Source: Corallococcus coralloides DSM 2259
GTDB lineage: Bacteria; Myxococcota; Myxococcia; Myxococcales; Myxococcaceae
Direction of reading: 5' to 3'
Length of the DNA stretch: 64,000 bases
Assembly (NCBI RefSeq): GCF_000255295.1
Contig: NC_017030.1
Location: 3,596,001-3,660,000 of the forward strand
The position numbers were made by a program, and so were the translations under genes. Position 1 is the first letter of the stretch, and the number at the start of each line of letters is the position of its first letter. A model generated the notes under the pieces. It worked only from the letters and a program-made list of their open reading frames with translations. It had not been told where the DNA came from and ran no database searches. Shown piece after piece: positions 1 through 8,856 of the stretch.

Positions 1-1970
1 GCGTTGGGGAGCAGGTCGGTGTAGCTCCCGCTGCCCTTCTGGACGGCACCGCCCACCGCCGTGGTGGAGACCTCGGTGTGCGTGCCCACCACGCGGACGC
101 CGACGACGCCGTCCACCGGCACGCTGCCGACCTTGAACTCATAGCGGCCCTGCCCGTACCCGGCGTAGGTCTGCTCGCTCGCATCGAAGATGCGCAGCCG
201 CTCCGGGTCGCCCGGGTTGAAGCCCTGGATGGCGCGCAGCTGCTCCACGTTGTTGCGGATGCTGTCATACGTCGGCACCAGCCACGTGCGCGTCCCCTGG
301 ACGTCGCCGGCGCCGCGGAAGCCGCCGCGGAACATATGGAGGTCCACCGGCATCTCGGAGAGCGGCGTCCCGGCCGCCAGGCCGCAGGGCGCGCCGGGGT
401 TGCCGCCGTCATCGTCGGCGCAGTAGCGCTGACCATTCTCCTGGTAGGCGTCGCGCGTCGTGGCCCGGAGTCCGAACTCAATCGTCGGGACGAAGGACAC
501 GCCCGTCTTCAGGTCGGCGTCCGCGCGGGCCTGCCAGTCGTCGCCCGCCGCGACATAGGACCGGTCGAAGAAGCCGACGTAGCGGTAGTTGGCGGGGTCC
601 GACAGGTCGAAGTCCCGCACCGCGAACTCCATGCCGCCGGGCCCCCGCGGCACGTCGAAGTTGACGTCGAAGGTGGGGGAGGAGGCGAACTCCTGGTCGA
701 AGCTGTAGAGCGACAGGTCGAACCGGCTGTTGGTCCTCGCGACATCGGCCACGACGCGCAGCGGCCCCGCTTCGTAGATGCCACCGACGGCGAGCTGGAG
801 GGTGTCCGTCTCGCGTTTGGTGGCGCCCTGGAACATGAACGGCCGGGCGGCGTTCTCCACCGTCATGCTCTGCGCCTGGTCCGTCGTGCCCGGACGCAGC
901 GCCACGTTGCTGTAGCGGGCGCCGTCGCCCCACAGCCGCATCTCCAGCTGACGGTCGGAGACGCTGTCGCGGTACCCCTGCCAGAGTCCGTCGACATAGA
1001 ACTCGAGCGCGTCATTCGGCTTCCACTGCACCGAGCCGTTGATGGACGGCCGCTCGCGCTGGCCCCCGCCGTAGAAGAGGCCGACCACGTCCGGAGAGCG
1101 GAACGGCTCGCCCGTGGCGGCGGCCGTGCCGGGATTGATGAAGCCGGTGTTCCAGCGCGCGGAGTCCAGGTAGTTGAGGCGGGTATAGGAGAGATTGACC
1201 AGCGCGCCCAGCTCGCCCGCCCCGGTCTTCCAGCGGTCGGTGATGAGCAGGTTGGCGTTCGGATCCCCCCGGCCGGACTGGTTGGCGTAGGCGCCCCGCA
1301 CGGAGCCGGAGACCTCGAAGCCGTCGAAGTCGAACGGCCGGCGTGAGCGCACGTCGATGAGGCCCGCGAGGCCGCCCTCGACCTGCTTGGCCGTCGTGCT
1401 CTTGTAGACCTCCAGCGCCGCGATGCCGCCTGACGGGAAGTCGGCCAGGGCGACGCTGCGCGTCTCGGCGGTGAAGATTTCACGGCCGTTGTAGGTCGTC
1501 GTGAGGTCGGGCAGGCCGCGCACCAGCACCTGGCCGTTCGCCTCGCCGCGGGCGCGGTCCACCTGGACGCCCGGGATGCGCGCCGCCGTCTCGGAGACAG
1601 TCACGTCCGGCAGCTTGCCGATGTCCTGCGCCACCACCGTGTCGACAATCTGGTCGGAGTTGCGCTTGACGGTCTGCGCCTGCTGCATGCTGCGCTGCAG
1701 GCCGACGACGACGATCTCCTCGCTGAACTCGTCGGCGCCGACGTCGTAGGGCTCGGTGGCTTCGGCGTACGTGCCCGTGTCCGCCTGCGGTGGGGGTGCC
1801 TGCACCACCGTCCCTGCGTCTGGCGCCGTCCCTGCGTCAGGGGCGGACGGCGTGTTCTCCGCGGTCCGCAGGGGCGCATCCGTCTGGGCTGCCCGGGCTC
1901 CAGAGGGGGCGGTGGAAAGCATCACTAGCGCGAGGGAGGTCGGACAAAGAAGAAGCGTCTTCAAGCGCAT
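1..1970 (-). CDS. TonB-dependent outer-membrane receptor, N-terminal 656 codons (runs off the window)
   Basis: This frame starts at an ATG at 1970 and stays open to base 1, so the barrel C-terminus lies outside the window. Residues 1-23 (MRLKTLLLCPTSLALVMLST...) look like a signal peptide. A linker rich in Ala, Pro and Asp follows, then a TonB-box-like stretch EEIVVVG, then a plug domain with DIGKLPDVTVSETAARIPG and VLVRGLP. This plug pattern is typical of the Xanthomonas/Caulobacter-type receptors (TIGR01782-like) that often import sugars or oligosaccharides. An AGGAG lies 9 bases before the start. It is divergent from galM and the sugar ABC operon, so a role in carrying the same substrate across the outer membrane is likely but inferred. 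The family call is firm; the substrate is not. Confidence 0.88.
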   Translation of the reverse strand, partial: MRLKTLLLCPTSLALVMLSTAPSGARAAQTDAPLRTAENTPSAPDAGTAPDAGTVVQAPPPQADTGTYAEATEPYDVGADEFSEEIVVVGLQRSMQQAQTVKRNSDQIVDTVVAQDIGKLPDVTVSETAARIPGVQVDRARGEANGQVLVRGLPDLTTTYNGREIFTAETRSVALADFPSGGIAALEVYKSTTAKQVEGGLAGLIDVRSRRPFDFDGFEVSGSVRGAYANQSGRGDPNANLLITDRWKTGAGELGALVNLSYTRLNYLDSARWNTGFINPGTAAATGEPFRSPDVVGLFYGGGQRERPSINGSVQWKPNDALEFYVDGLWQGYRDSVSDRQLEMRLWGDGARYSNVALRPGTTDQAQSMTVENAARPFMFQGATKRETDTLQLAVGGIYEAGPLRVVADVARTNSRFDLSLYSFDQEFASSPTFDVNFDVPRGPGGMEFAVRDFDLSDPANYRYVGFFDRSYVAAGDDWQARADADLKTGVSFVPTIEFGLRATTRDAYQENGQRYCADDDGGNPGAPCGLAAGTPLSEMPVDLHMFRGGFRGAGDVQGTRTWLVPTYDSIRNNVEQLRAIQGFNPGDPERLRIFDASEQTYAGYGQGRYEFKVGSVPVDGVVGVRVVGTHTEVSTTAVGGAVQKGSGSYTDLLPN

Positions 1971-2299
1971 CCAGTGCACTCCTAAAATTTCATGCATTCC
2001 AGGTTTGTTCGGTTGGCATCTGCCTTAGGGGCTGGAGGGTGTCAAGGCGAGTTATCAATGTCTCGCGGCGCCCCTGGCCCCAGGAGAAACAAGACTCCCT
2101 GCGTCAAAGAACCGCTCCCGGCACGCGGTGACAGGTGTTGCAACCGGGGCTCCTGTTGGACCCGGGTCCACTTGTATGTGTTTCGGAGGGTTCCGGGGGC
2201 CGAGCACGGATTCGCCTGGGGCGGGTTTTCCAGCTCTTGCTTCCGGCACGAGATCGCCTGACGTAGTCTCGCGCGCCCATCTTCATTGCAGGAGGCCGC
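1971..2299. other. Divergent intergenic region between the TonB receptor and galM
   Basis: About 330 bases with no convincing gene. On the minus strand a perfect TTGACA lies at 2045-2040, pointing to the receptor gene, but no good -10 hexamer sits at the proper distance. An AGGAGG at 2290-2295 serves galM. A perfect palindrome is listed separately. It is the obvious place for shared control of receptor and operon. Confidence 0.5.
2157..2170. promoter_or_regulatory. 14-bp perfect palindrome, operator candidate
   Basis: TGGACCCGGGTCCA reads the same on both strands and lies between the divergent TonB receptor and galM, about 130 bases before the galM start. A symmetric site here would suit a dimeric sugar-responsive repressor, but no regulator gene is in the window and GC-rich DNA gives such palindromes by chance. 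Confidence 0.25.
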
Positions 2300-3364
2300 G
2301 TGGAGCGGAGTTCCTTCGGTACGGCCCCGGGCGGACAGCCCGTGGATGTCTATACCCTCACCAACCGGCAGGGGATGGAGGCGCGCGTCACCAACTACGG
2401 CGGCATCATCCTCAGCCTGCGCGTGCCGGACCGGGACGGCCGCTTCGACGACGTGGTGCTGGGCTACGACGCGCTGGCGGACTACGTGGCGGAGTCCCCG
2501 TACTTCGGCGCGCTCGTCGGCCGCTATGGCAACCGCATCGCCCGGGGCCGCTTCACGCTCGACGGCCGGCAGTACACGCTGGCGACGAACAACGGGGTGA
2601 ACCACCTGCACGGCGGGCTCAAGGGCTTCGACAAGGTGGTGTGGGCGGCGGCGCCCTTCGAGAACGACCAGGGCATGGGCCTGGTCCTCACCTACGTCAG
2701 TCCCGACGGCGAGGAGGGCTATCCGGGGACGCTGACGGTGCGGGTGACGTACACGCTGACCGCCGACAACGCGCTCGTCTTCGACTACCACGCCACCACG
2801 GACAGGCCCACGCCGGTCAACCTCACGCAGCACAGCTACTTCAACCTCGCGGGCGACGGGCGGCGCGACATCCTGGACCATGTCGTCACGTTCCACGCGG
2901 ACCGCTTCGTCCCGATTGACGCGACGTCCATCCCGCTGGGGCCGCTGCGCGACGTGACGGGCACGCCGTTCGACTTCCGGCGGCCCACGGCCATCGGCGC
3001 GCGCATCCAGCAGGACGACGAGCAGCTGCGCAACGGGCTTGGCTATGACCACAGCCTCGTGCTCGACAAGGGCGGCCAGCCCGGCGCGCTGACGCTGGCC
3101 GCGCACGTCCTGGAGCCCACCACCGGCCGGGTGATGGAGGTCCACACCACGGAGCCGGGCATGCAGTTCTATTCCGGCAACTTCCTCAACGGCACGCTGA
3201 AGGGGAAGCGGGGCGCCGTCTACCACCACCGCTTCGGCTTCGCGCTGGAGACCCAGCACCTGCCAGACTCGCCGAACCAGCCGGACTTCCCCTCCACCCT
3301 CCTGCGCCCCGGCGACCAGTACCGCTCGCGCACCGTCTACCGCTTCTCCGTTGCTGGCGCGTGA
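2300..3364 (+). CDS. galM: Aldose 1-epimerase (galactose mutarotase)
   Basis: This enzyme interconverts the alpha and beta anomers of galactose or glucose, feeding galactokinase in the cytoplasm. The 354-residue length fits the family. Diagnostic pieces are VTNYGGIILSLRVPD near the N-terminus, GRYGNRIARGRFTLDG, NHLHGGLKGFDKVVW, the QHSYFNLAG active-site region with its conserved His, and PGMQFYSGNFL near the C-terminus with the Glu of the preceding TTEPG as likely catalytic base. The GTG start is chosen because AGGAGG lies five bases upstream. It is the first gene of a co-directional run with galK and a sugar ABC importer. No signal peptide is seen, so it should be cytoplasmic. Confidence 0.93.
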   Translation: MERSSFGTAPGGQPVDVYTLTNRQGMEARVTNYGGIILSLRVPDRDGRFDDVVLGYDALADYVAESPYFGALVGRYGNRIARGRFTLDGRQYTLATNNGVNHLHGGLKGFDKVVWAAAPFENDQGMGLVLTYVSPDGEEGYPGTLTVRVTYTLTADNALVFDYHATTDRPTPVNLTQHSYFNLAGDGRRDILDHVVTFHADRFVPIDATSIPLGPLRDVTGTPFDFRRPTAIGARIQQDDEQLRNGLGYDHSLVLDKGGQPGALTLAAHVLEPTTGRVMEVHTTEPGMQFYSGNFLNGTLKGKRGAVYHHRFGFALETQHLPDSPNQPDFPSTLLRPGDQYRSRTVYRFSVAGA

Positions 3365-3397
3365 GCTCCGCTGTACCCCACCTTGGTGAACACTTCG

Positions 3398-4534
3398 ATG
3401 ACGCTTCGCGAACAGGTCGAGCAGGACTTCCACCGGCGCTTCGGCGCGGCCCCCACCGCCGTCGTGCGGGCCCCGGGCCGCGTCAACCTCATCGGTGAGC
3501 ACACCGACTACAACGACGGCTTCGTGCTCCCCATCGCCATCGACCGCGAGGTGTGGATCGCCTTGCGCCCGCGCGAGGACCGCCGCGTCGTCGTCCACTC
3601 GCTCGACTACAGCGCGTCCCTGTCCTTCGAAATCGGGCCGCTGTCGCGCGTCGGCACGGAGTGGGGCGAATACCTCAAGGGGGTCGCCTGGGCGCTGCGG
3701 GAGGCCGGCCACACGCTGACGGGCTGGGAAGGGGTGATGGGCGGGAACGTGCCGCGCGGCGCGGGGCTCTCCTCGTCCGCCGCCGTGGAGCTGGCCACGC
3801 AGCGCGCCTTCGCCACCGTGAGCGGCCTGCCATGGCAGCCTGCCGCCATGGCGCTGCTCGGCCAGCGCGTGGAGAACCAGTGGATGGGCCTCCACACCGG
3901 CATCATGGACCAGATGATCGTCGCGGGCGGCCGCGAGGGCCACGCGCTGCTCATCGATTGCCGCGACCTGTCGCTCCAGCCCGTGCCCCTCCCCACGGGC
4001 GCCGTGGTCGTCGTGCTCGACACGGGGACTCGCCGGGGGCTGGTGGACTCCGCCTACAACGAGCGCCGGAGCCAGTGCGAGGCCGCCGCGCGCTTCTTCG
4101 GCGTCAAGGCGCTGCGGGATGTGGACGCGGAGACCTTCTCGAAGCGGGAGCAGGAGCTGGACCCGCTGGTGCGCCGCCGCGCGCGGCACGTCATCACGGA
4201 GAACGACCGCACCGTGCAGGCCGCCGAGGCGATGCGCGCCGGAGACCTCACGCGGCTGGGCCGGTTGATGGACGCAAGCCATGACAGCCTGCGCGACGAC
4301 TTCGAGGTCACCAACGAAGCGCTCAACACCATCGTCCTGCTGGCACGGGCGGAGCCGGGCTGCTTCGGAGCCCGGATGACGGGCGCGGGCTTCGGCGGCT
4401 GCGCGGTGGCCCTCGTCGCCCCCGGTCAGGCGGAAGCGTTCGTCCAGGGCGTCCACGCGAAGTACACGCAGGCCACGGGGAACACCCCGCAGTGCTACGT
4501 GTGCCGGGCCGCGGAGGGGACGAGCGTCGCGTGA
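3398..4534 (+). CDS. galK: Galactokinase
   Basis: GHMP-family kinase that phosphorylates alpha-D-galactose to galactose 1-phosphate with ATP. The galactokinase signature GRVNLIGEHTDYNDGFVLP is near residue 30, the ATP-binding GHMP motif GAGLSSSAAVELA is mid-protein, and the C-terminal GHMP motif GARMTGAGFGGCAVAL is present. The catalytic Asp sits in HTGIMDQM. Length is 378 residues, normal for GalK. Start choice is uncertain: in-frame TTG (3383) and GTG (3386) codons precede the ATG used here and none has a clear Shine-Dalgarno; ATG gives the usual short N-terminus before GRVN. It follows galM by about 30 bases, so the two are probably co-transcribed. Confidence 0.94.
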   Translation: MTLREQVEQDFHRRFGAAPTAVVRAPGRVNLIGEHTDYNDGFVLPIAIDREVWIALRPREDRRVVVHSLDYSASLSFEIGPLSRVGTEWGEYLKGVAWALREAGHTLTGWEGVMGGNVPRGAGLSSSAAVELATQRAFATVSGLPWQPAAMALLGQRVENQWMGLHTGIMDQMIVAGGREGHALLIDCRDLSLQPVPLPTGAVVVVLDTGTRRGLVDSAYNERRSQCEAAARFFGVKALRDVDAETFSKREQELDPLVRRRARHVITENDRTVQAAEAMRAGDLTRLGRLMDASHDSLRDDFEVTNEALNTIVLLARAEPGCFGARMTGAGFGGCAVALVAPGQAEAFVQGVHAKYTQATGNTPQCYVCRAAEGTSVA

Positions 4535-4611
4535 CGTGTCCCCGGGTGGAGTCCTGAGTCCCTCTTGTCAGTCCAGCGTCGGGGCGCTTGCCGCCTCCAG
4601 GAATGTGAACG

Positions 4612-5709
4612 ATGGCGGATGTGCTGCTTCGGGATGTGCGGAAGCAATATGGCTCCCAGGCGGTGATTCATGGTGTCTCGCTCGAGCTGAGACACCGCGA
4701 GTTCATCGTCTTCGTCGGCCCCTCGGGGTGCGGCAAGTCCACGCTGCTGCGGATGATCGCCGGCCTGGAGCAGGTGAGTGGCGGTGAGATTTCCATCGGC
4801 GGGCGTCGGGTCAACGACACGCCGGCGGGTGACCGCGGCATCGCCATGGTCTTCCAGAACTACGCCCTCTATCCGCACATGACGGCGGCCGACAACATGG
4901 CCTTTGGCCTGCGCAACATCGGCACGCCGCGCGCTGAAATCGATGAGCGCGTGGCGACCGCCGCGAAGACGCTGCAGATCGAACACCTGCTCAACCGCCG
5001 CCCCGCGCAGATGTCCGGCGGCCAGCGCCAGAGAATCGCCATCGGCCGCGCCATTGTCCGCCGGCCCGACGTCTTCCTCTTCGACGAGCCGCTCTCCAAC
5101 CTGGACGCGGCGCTGCGGGTGCAGATGCGCGTGGAGTTGGTGCAGCTCCACCAGCGGCTGGAGGCCACCTCCATCTACGTCACCCATGACCAGGTCGAGG
5201 CGATGACCATGGCGGACCGCATCGTCGTCTTCCGCGACGGGCGCATCGAGCAGGTGGGCACGCCGCTGGAGGTCTACCGGTCGCCCGCGAACACCTTCGT
5301 CGCCGGCTTCATGGGCGCCCCCAAGATGAACCTGCTCCAGGCGCGGGTGGTGGCCGTCAGCCCTGGCCAGGTGGAGGTCGCCCTGCCGGGCGGCCGGGCC
5401 CGGCTCGCGGCGGAGGGCCGCACACTGGCGGCGGGCGCGCCCGTCACCTTTGGCGTCCGCCCCGAGCACGTCCGGCCGACGTCGGGGGAGGGCATCTTCC
5501 GGGGACAGGCGCGGGCCATCGAGCGGCTGGGGCGTGAGACGCTGCTGCACGTGGTGGGGACGGACGGGGCCACGCTCATCGCCACCGACACGGGCGACAG
5601 CGCTGTCCGCCTTGGCGACACGGTGTCACTTGCGATTGAGCCCGGCCATGGCCGGCTCTTTGGCGCGGATGGAATGGCCCTGCCGCCCGCCACCGCGAGC
5701 GCCGCATGA
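4612..5709 (+). CDS. Sugar ABC importer ATP-binding subunit (MalK/UgpC type)
   Basis: ATPase of a CUT1-type carbohydrate importer. Walker A GPSGCGKST is at residues 36-44, the Q-loop in FQNYALYPHM, the ABC signature MSGGQRQRIAIGRA about residue 134, Walker B VFLFDEPLSNLDAA and the switch His in YVTHDQVEAMTMADR. A C-terminal TOBE/OB region of about 120 residues, as in MalK and UgpC, follows (VTFGVRPEHV). Its last codon overlaps the next ORF by four bases (ATGA), indicating coupling to the permease. The length of 365 residues is normal. Substrate cannot be read from the ATPase; the galM/galK neighbours suggest a galactose-containing sugar or glycerol-type CUT1 ligand. Confidence 0.94.
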   Translation: MADVLLRDVRKQYGSQAVIHGVSLELRHREFIVFVGPSGCGKSTLLRMIAGLEQVSGGEISIGGRRVNDTPAGDRGIAMVFQNYALYPHMTAADNMAFGLRNIGTPRAEIDERVATAAKTLQIEHLLNRRPAQMSGGQRQRIAIGRAIVRRPDVFLFDEPLSNLDAALRVQMRVELVQLHQRLEATSIYVTHDQVEAMTMADRIVVFRDGRIEQVGTPLEVYRSPANTFVAGFMGAPKMNLLQARVVAVSPGQVEVALPGGRARLAAEGRTLAAGAPVTFGVRPEHVRPTSGEGIFRGQARAIERLGRETLLHVVGTDGATLIATDTGDSAVRLGDTVSLAIEPGHGRLFGADGMALPPATASAA

Positions 5710-6641
5710 GCGTCCAGGCCACGAGTGTCACCCCGGCCCAGGCCCCGGAGGCCGCCTCGCGCAGCGGAGGGCTTGCGCGCCATCGCAACGCCGTTGCCGG
5801 CTATGCCTTCCTGGCGCCCTTCCTCCTGTTCTACGCCGTCTTCCTGCTCTATCCCTTCGCGCTGGGCCTGTGGATGAGCCTGCACGACTGGGAGATCGTC
5901 GGGGACTTTCGCGAGTACATCGGCTTCTTGAACTACGCGGAGCTGTGGGACGACCCGTACTTCTGGGACGCCCTCAAGCGCACCCTGCAGTTCGCCGCCA
6001 TGACGGCTCCGGCCGCGACGTTGCTGGGACTCATCCTGGCCCTGGCGCTCCAGAAGCCGTTGCGCATCTACGCCGCGCTGCGGGCCGTCTTCTTCGCCTC
6101 CAACATCTTCTCCGTCACCGTCGTCACCCTGGTGTGGGCCATGGTGCTCAACCCCGACCGCGGCCTCATCGCCAACGGCCTGCGCGCGGTGGGCCTTGAG
6201 CCCATCGCCTTCCTGGCCGACAAGGACTGGGCCATGCCAGCGCTGATGGTGACCTCCCTGTGGTGGACCGCCGGCCTCCCGATGGCGCTCTTCCTTGCCG
6301 GCCTCCAGCAGATCCCCCCGGAGGTCTACGAGGCGGCCCGGCTGGACAAGGCCTCGCGGTGGGCGGTGCTGCGGCACATCACGCTTCCGGCGCTCGCGCG
6401 CACCACGCTGCTCGTGGTGGTGCTCCAGACGGTGATGCACCTCCAGGTGTTCGGCCAGCCGCTGCTGATGACGCGCGGCGGGCCCGCCAACTCCACCCGG
6501 CCGCTGGTGCAGCTCATCTACGAGACGAGCTTCCGCGACTGGCGCTCCGGCTACGCGTCCGCCATCTCCACGGTGCTGTTCGTCCTGATGTTCGGCGTGG
6601 CGCTGCTGCAGTTCCGCCTGTCGCGGCAGGAAGGGGAGTGA
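5706..6641 (+). CDS. Sugar ABC importer permease (MalF/UgpA type)
   Basis: Inner-membrane permease, 311 residues, with about six hydrophobic segments; the first is GYAFLAPFLLFYAVFLLYPF. The cytoplasmic EAA loop that docks on the ATPase is seen as EVYEAARLDKASRWAVLRHI followed by TLPALARTT. The ATG overlaps the stop of the ATPase gene. A second permease follows four bases after the stop. This pairing of two different permeases is the standard CUT1 layout. Confidence 0.93.
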   Translation: MSVQATSVTPAQAPEAASRSGGLARHRNAVAGYAFLAPFLLFYAVFLLYPFALGLWMSLHDWEIVGDFREYIGFLNYAELWDDPYFWDALKRTLQFAAMTAPAATLLGLILALALQKPLRIYAALRAVFFASNIFSVTVVTLVWAMVLNPDRGLIANGLRAVGLEPIAFLADKDWAMPALMVTSLWWTAGLPMALFLAGLQQIPPEVYEAARLDKASRWAVLRHITLPALARTTLLVVVLQTVMHLQVFGQPLLMTRGGPANSTRPLVQLIYETSFRDWRSGYASAISTVLFVLMFGVALLQFRLSRQEGE

Positions 6642-6645
6642 CGCG

Positions 6646-7470
6646 ATGAACCGGACCCTGACGGACCGCCTCATCCTCGCCCTGGTGGTGGTCGCCGCCT
6701 TCGTGTGGATGATGCCGATGCTGTGGGTGTTGACCCTGTCGCTCAAGCCCAACGAGGAGCTGGTGCGCTCCACGAACGGCATCATCCCCTGGCCGCGCAC
6801 CCTGGAGCACTTCGCCACGTTGCTGCGGGTATCCCTGACGCCGCGCTGGCTGCTCAACAGCGTGGTGGTCGCCCTGGGCATGACGGCGGCCACGCTGCTG
6901 CTGTCGTCGCTCGCCGGCTACGCGTTCGCCCGCATCGACTTCCCTGGACGCCGCGCCGTCTTCCTGCTGGTGATGGCCGGGCTCATGGTGCCCGAGCAGG
7001 CCATCCTCGTGCCCCTGCACGCCATGTTCGCGGACTGGGAGCTGCACAACACGTACTTCTCCCTCATCGCCCCCCGCCTGGCCGGGCCGATGGGCGTGTT
7101 CCTGATGACGCAGTTCTTCAAGGCGGTTCCCCGCGAATTGGAGGAGGCCGCGGAGCTCGACAACGCCGGCCGCTTCAAGATCTTCTGGTCGGTGATGTTG
7201 CCGCTGTCGCGCCCCGCGCTGACGACGTTGGGCATCTTCACCTTCCTGTTCGCCTGGAATGACTTCCTCTGGCCCGTCGTCACCGCGACGCAGCCGGAGA
7301 TGTACACGCTCAGCGTCGGGCTTGGCTCGCTGCAGGGCAACTTCGCGATGTCGGAGGGGCTCGGGTTCCTGATGGCGTCGGCCGTGTTCGCCAGCGCCCC
7401 CATGCTCATCCTCTACATCGTGTTCCAACGCTACATCGTGCAAGGCATTGCCATCACTGGCGGCAAGTAG
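6646..7470 (+). CDS. Sugar ABC importer permease (MalG/UgpE type)
   Basis: Second transmembrane subunit of the importer, 274 residues, with six predicted helices starting at residues 8-26. The EAA loop is clear as ELEEAAELDNAGRFKIFWSV followed by MLPLSRPAL. The C-terminal YIVQGIAITGGK (YIVQG, then a GAVKG-like ending) is typical of this subunit family. A GGGGAG ribosome site lies just before the ATG. It is located between the first permease and the binding-protein gene, all on one strand with gaps under 20 bases. Confidence 0.93.
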   Translation: MNRTLTDRLILALVVVAAFVWMMPMLWVLTLSLKPNEELVRSTNGIIPWPRTLEHFATLLRVSLTPRWLLNSVVVALGMTAATLLLSSLAGYAFARIDFPGRRAVFLLVMAGLMVPEQAILVPLHAMFADWELHNTYFSLIAPRLAGPMGVFLMTQFFKAVPRELEEAAELDNAGRFKIFWSVMLPLSRPALTTLGIFTFLFAWNDFLWPVVTATQPEMYTLSVGLGSLQGNFAMSEGLGFLMASAVFASAPMLILYIVFQRYIVQGIAITGGK

Positions 7471-7488
7471 CCGAATGGAGCCTCGCCC

Positions 7489-8811
7489 ATGAAGATGAAG
7501 ACGCTCCTGCCGGCACTGCTGCTGGCCGCGATGCTCGGTACCACCTCCGCGCGGGCCGGGACGGAGATCACCCTGTTCCGCTTCTTTGGCGGGTGCAGCG
7601 ACGCGTACGCCCACGTCACGGACGTGTCGAAGGCGGTGGGCGAGTGCGGCATCGTCCAGGTGCTGACCAACAAGTTCAACGCGGAGAACACGGACGGCAT
7701 CACCGTCAAGACGCAGTCGGTGGAGTGGGGCGTCTACTACGACCGGCTGAGCGCCAACGTCGCGGGCCGCACCCCGCCGGACATCGCCGTCATGCACCGC
7801 AGCGTCCTGCCGAACTACCAGGTGCGCAACCTCCTGCTGCCGCTGGGCAAGGACTTCGCGGCGGCGGGCATCGACGTCGCGGACTTCGTGCCGGCGGCAC
7901 GCGAGGGCGTCACCGCCAACGGCGAGGTCTGGGCCCTGCCGTTCGACCTCCACTCCCTGCTGTGGCACGTCAACGCCGACCTGTTCATCCGGGCGGGGCT
8001 CGTGGACGAGCAGGGCCAGCCGAAGCTGCCCCGAAGCCCCGCCGAGCTGATGCAACACGCCGCGACGATGAAGGCGAAGACAGGCAAGTCCTACTTCGCC
8101 ATCCCCTCCGGTGCGGACCCGATGCCCTCCTGGCAGTACCTCACCTGGGTCTGGCAGCAGGGCGGCAACATCGTGGACGCGCAGAAGAAAGAGGCGCTGC
8201 TGGAGTCGAAGGAGAGCCGGGAGGCGCTGCGCCTGCTCGACGCGCTCTACGCGGCGGGCTTCGCCAATCCCCAACACGACTACGCCTCCGCGCAGCAGGC
8301 CTTCCTCGCCGGAGAGGCGGCGGTGCTGGTGAACGGCACCTGGGGCGTGGACACGTACGCGGCCCAGGCCGCGACGGGGAAGTCAGGCCTCAAGAACTAT
8401 GTCGTGCGTGACATGCCCTCCCTCTACGGCAGGGACGCCGTCTGGTCCGACAGCCACACGTGGGTCATGCCGAAGCAGCCGAAGCCGGATGCCGCGAAGC
8501 AGAAGGCGGCGCTCACCTTCCTGAAGTTCCTCAACGACAACAGCCTCCAGTGGGCCCGGACGGGGCACCTGCCGGTGCGCGTCTCTGTGCTGCAGAGCGC
8601 GCAGATGCGAGCCCTGCCGCACCGGGCGGAGTACACGCGCACCGCCACCATCGCCACGGCGCTGCCGCCCATCCAGTACCAGCGCGCTTTGGGAGATCTG
8701 CTGGTCAACGAGCTGAACTCCACCTGGCTGGTCCAGAAGGATCCGGACAAGGCCCTGGCGGATTCCCAGCGGGCGGCCGCGAGCATCCTGCGCCGCTCCC
8801 GACGCAGATAG
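7489..8811 (+). CDS. Extracellular solute-binding protein of the sugar ABC importer
   Basis: Periplasmic sugar-binding protein, family 1 (MalE/UgpB-like), 440 residues. The N-terminus MKMKTLLPALLLAAMLGT ending in ARA-G is a good Sec signal peptide with no lipobox. Family features include TEITLFRFFGG, PPDIAVMH, EVWALPFDLHSLLWHVNADL with the usual domestic hinge segment, and FLAGEAAVLVNGTWGV. Two cysteines near the N-terminus of the mature protein (in GGCSD and GECGI) may form a disulfide. Being downstream of both permeases and upstream of two GH43-like genes, it should deliver the glycan fragment to the permeases. Ligand unknown. Confidence 0.93.
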   Translation: MKMKTLLPALLLAAMLGTTSARAGTEITLFRFFGGCSDAYAHVTDVSKAVGECGIVQVLTNKFNAENTDGITVKTQSVEWGVYYDRLSANVAGRTPPDIAVMHRSVLPNYQVRNLLLPLGKDFAAAGIDVADFVPAAREGVTANGEVWALPFDLHSLLWHVNADLFIRAGLVDEQGQPKLPRSPAELMQHAATMKAKTGKSYFAIPSGADPMPSWQYLTWVWQQGGNIVDAQKKEALLESKESREALRLLDALYAAGFANPQHDYASAQQAFLAGEAAVLVNGTWGVDTYAAQAATGKSGLKNYVVRDMPSLYGRDAVWSDSHTWVMPKQPKPDAAKQKAALTFLKFLNDNSLQWARTGHLPVRVSVLQSAQMRALPHRAEYTRTATIATALPPIQYQRALGDLLVNELNSTWLVQKDPDKALADSQRAAASILRRSRRR

Positions 8812-8856
8812 CTCCCTTCTCTTGTTCCCTTGCCTCCACTCGCATCACACGCCCCT

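Noticed and set aside
2042-4456. An 804-residue open frame antisense to galM and galK
   Set aside because: It mirrors the GC3 pattern of two certain genes, has no recognisable domain and a His/Arg/Gly-rich composition typical of antisense frames in high-GC DNA.
6514-8277. A 587-residue minus-strand frame over the sugar permease and binding-protein genes
   Set aside because: No domain and wrong codon bias; the plus-strand ABC genes are certain.
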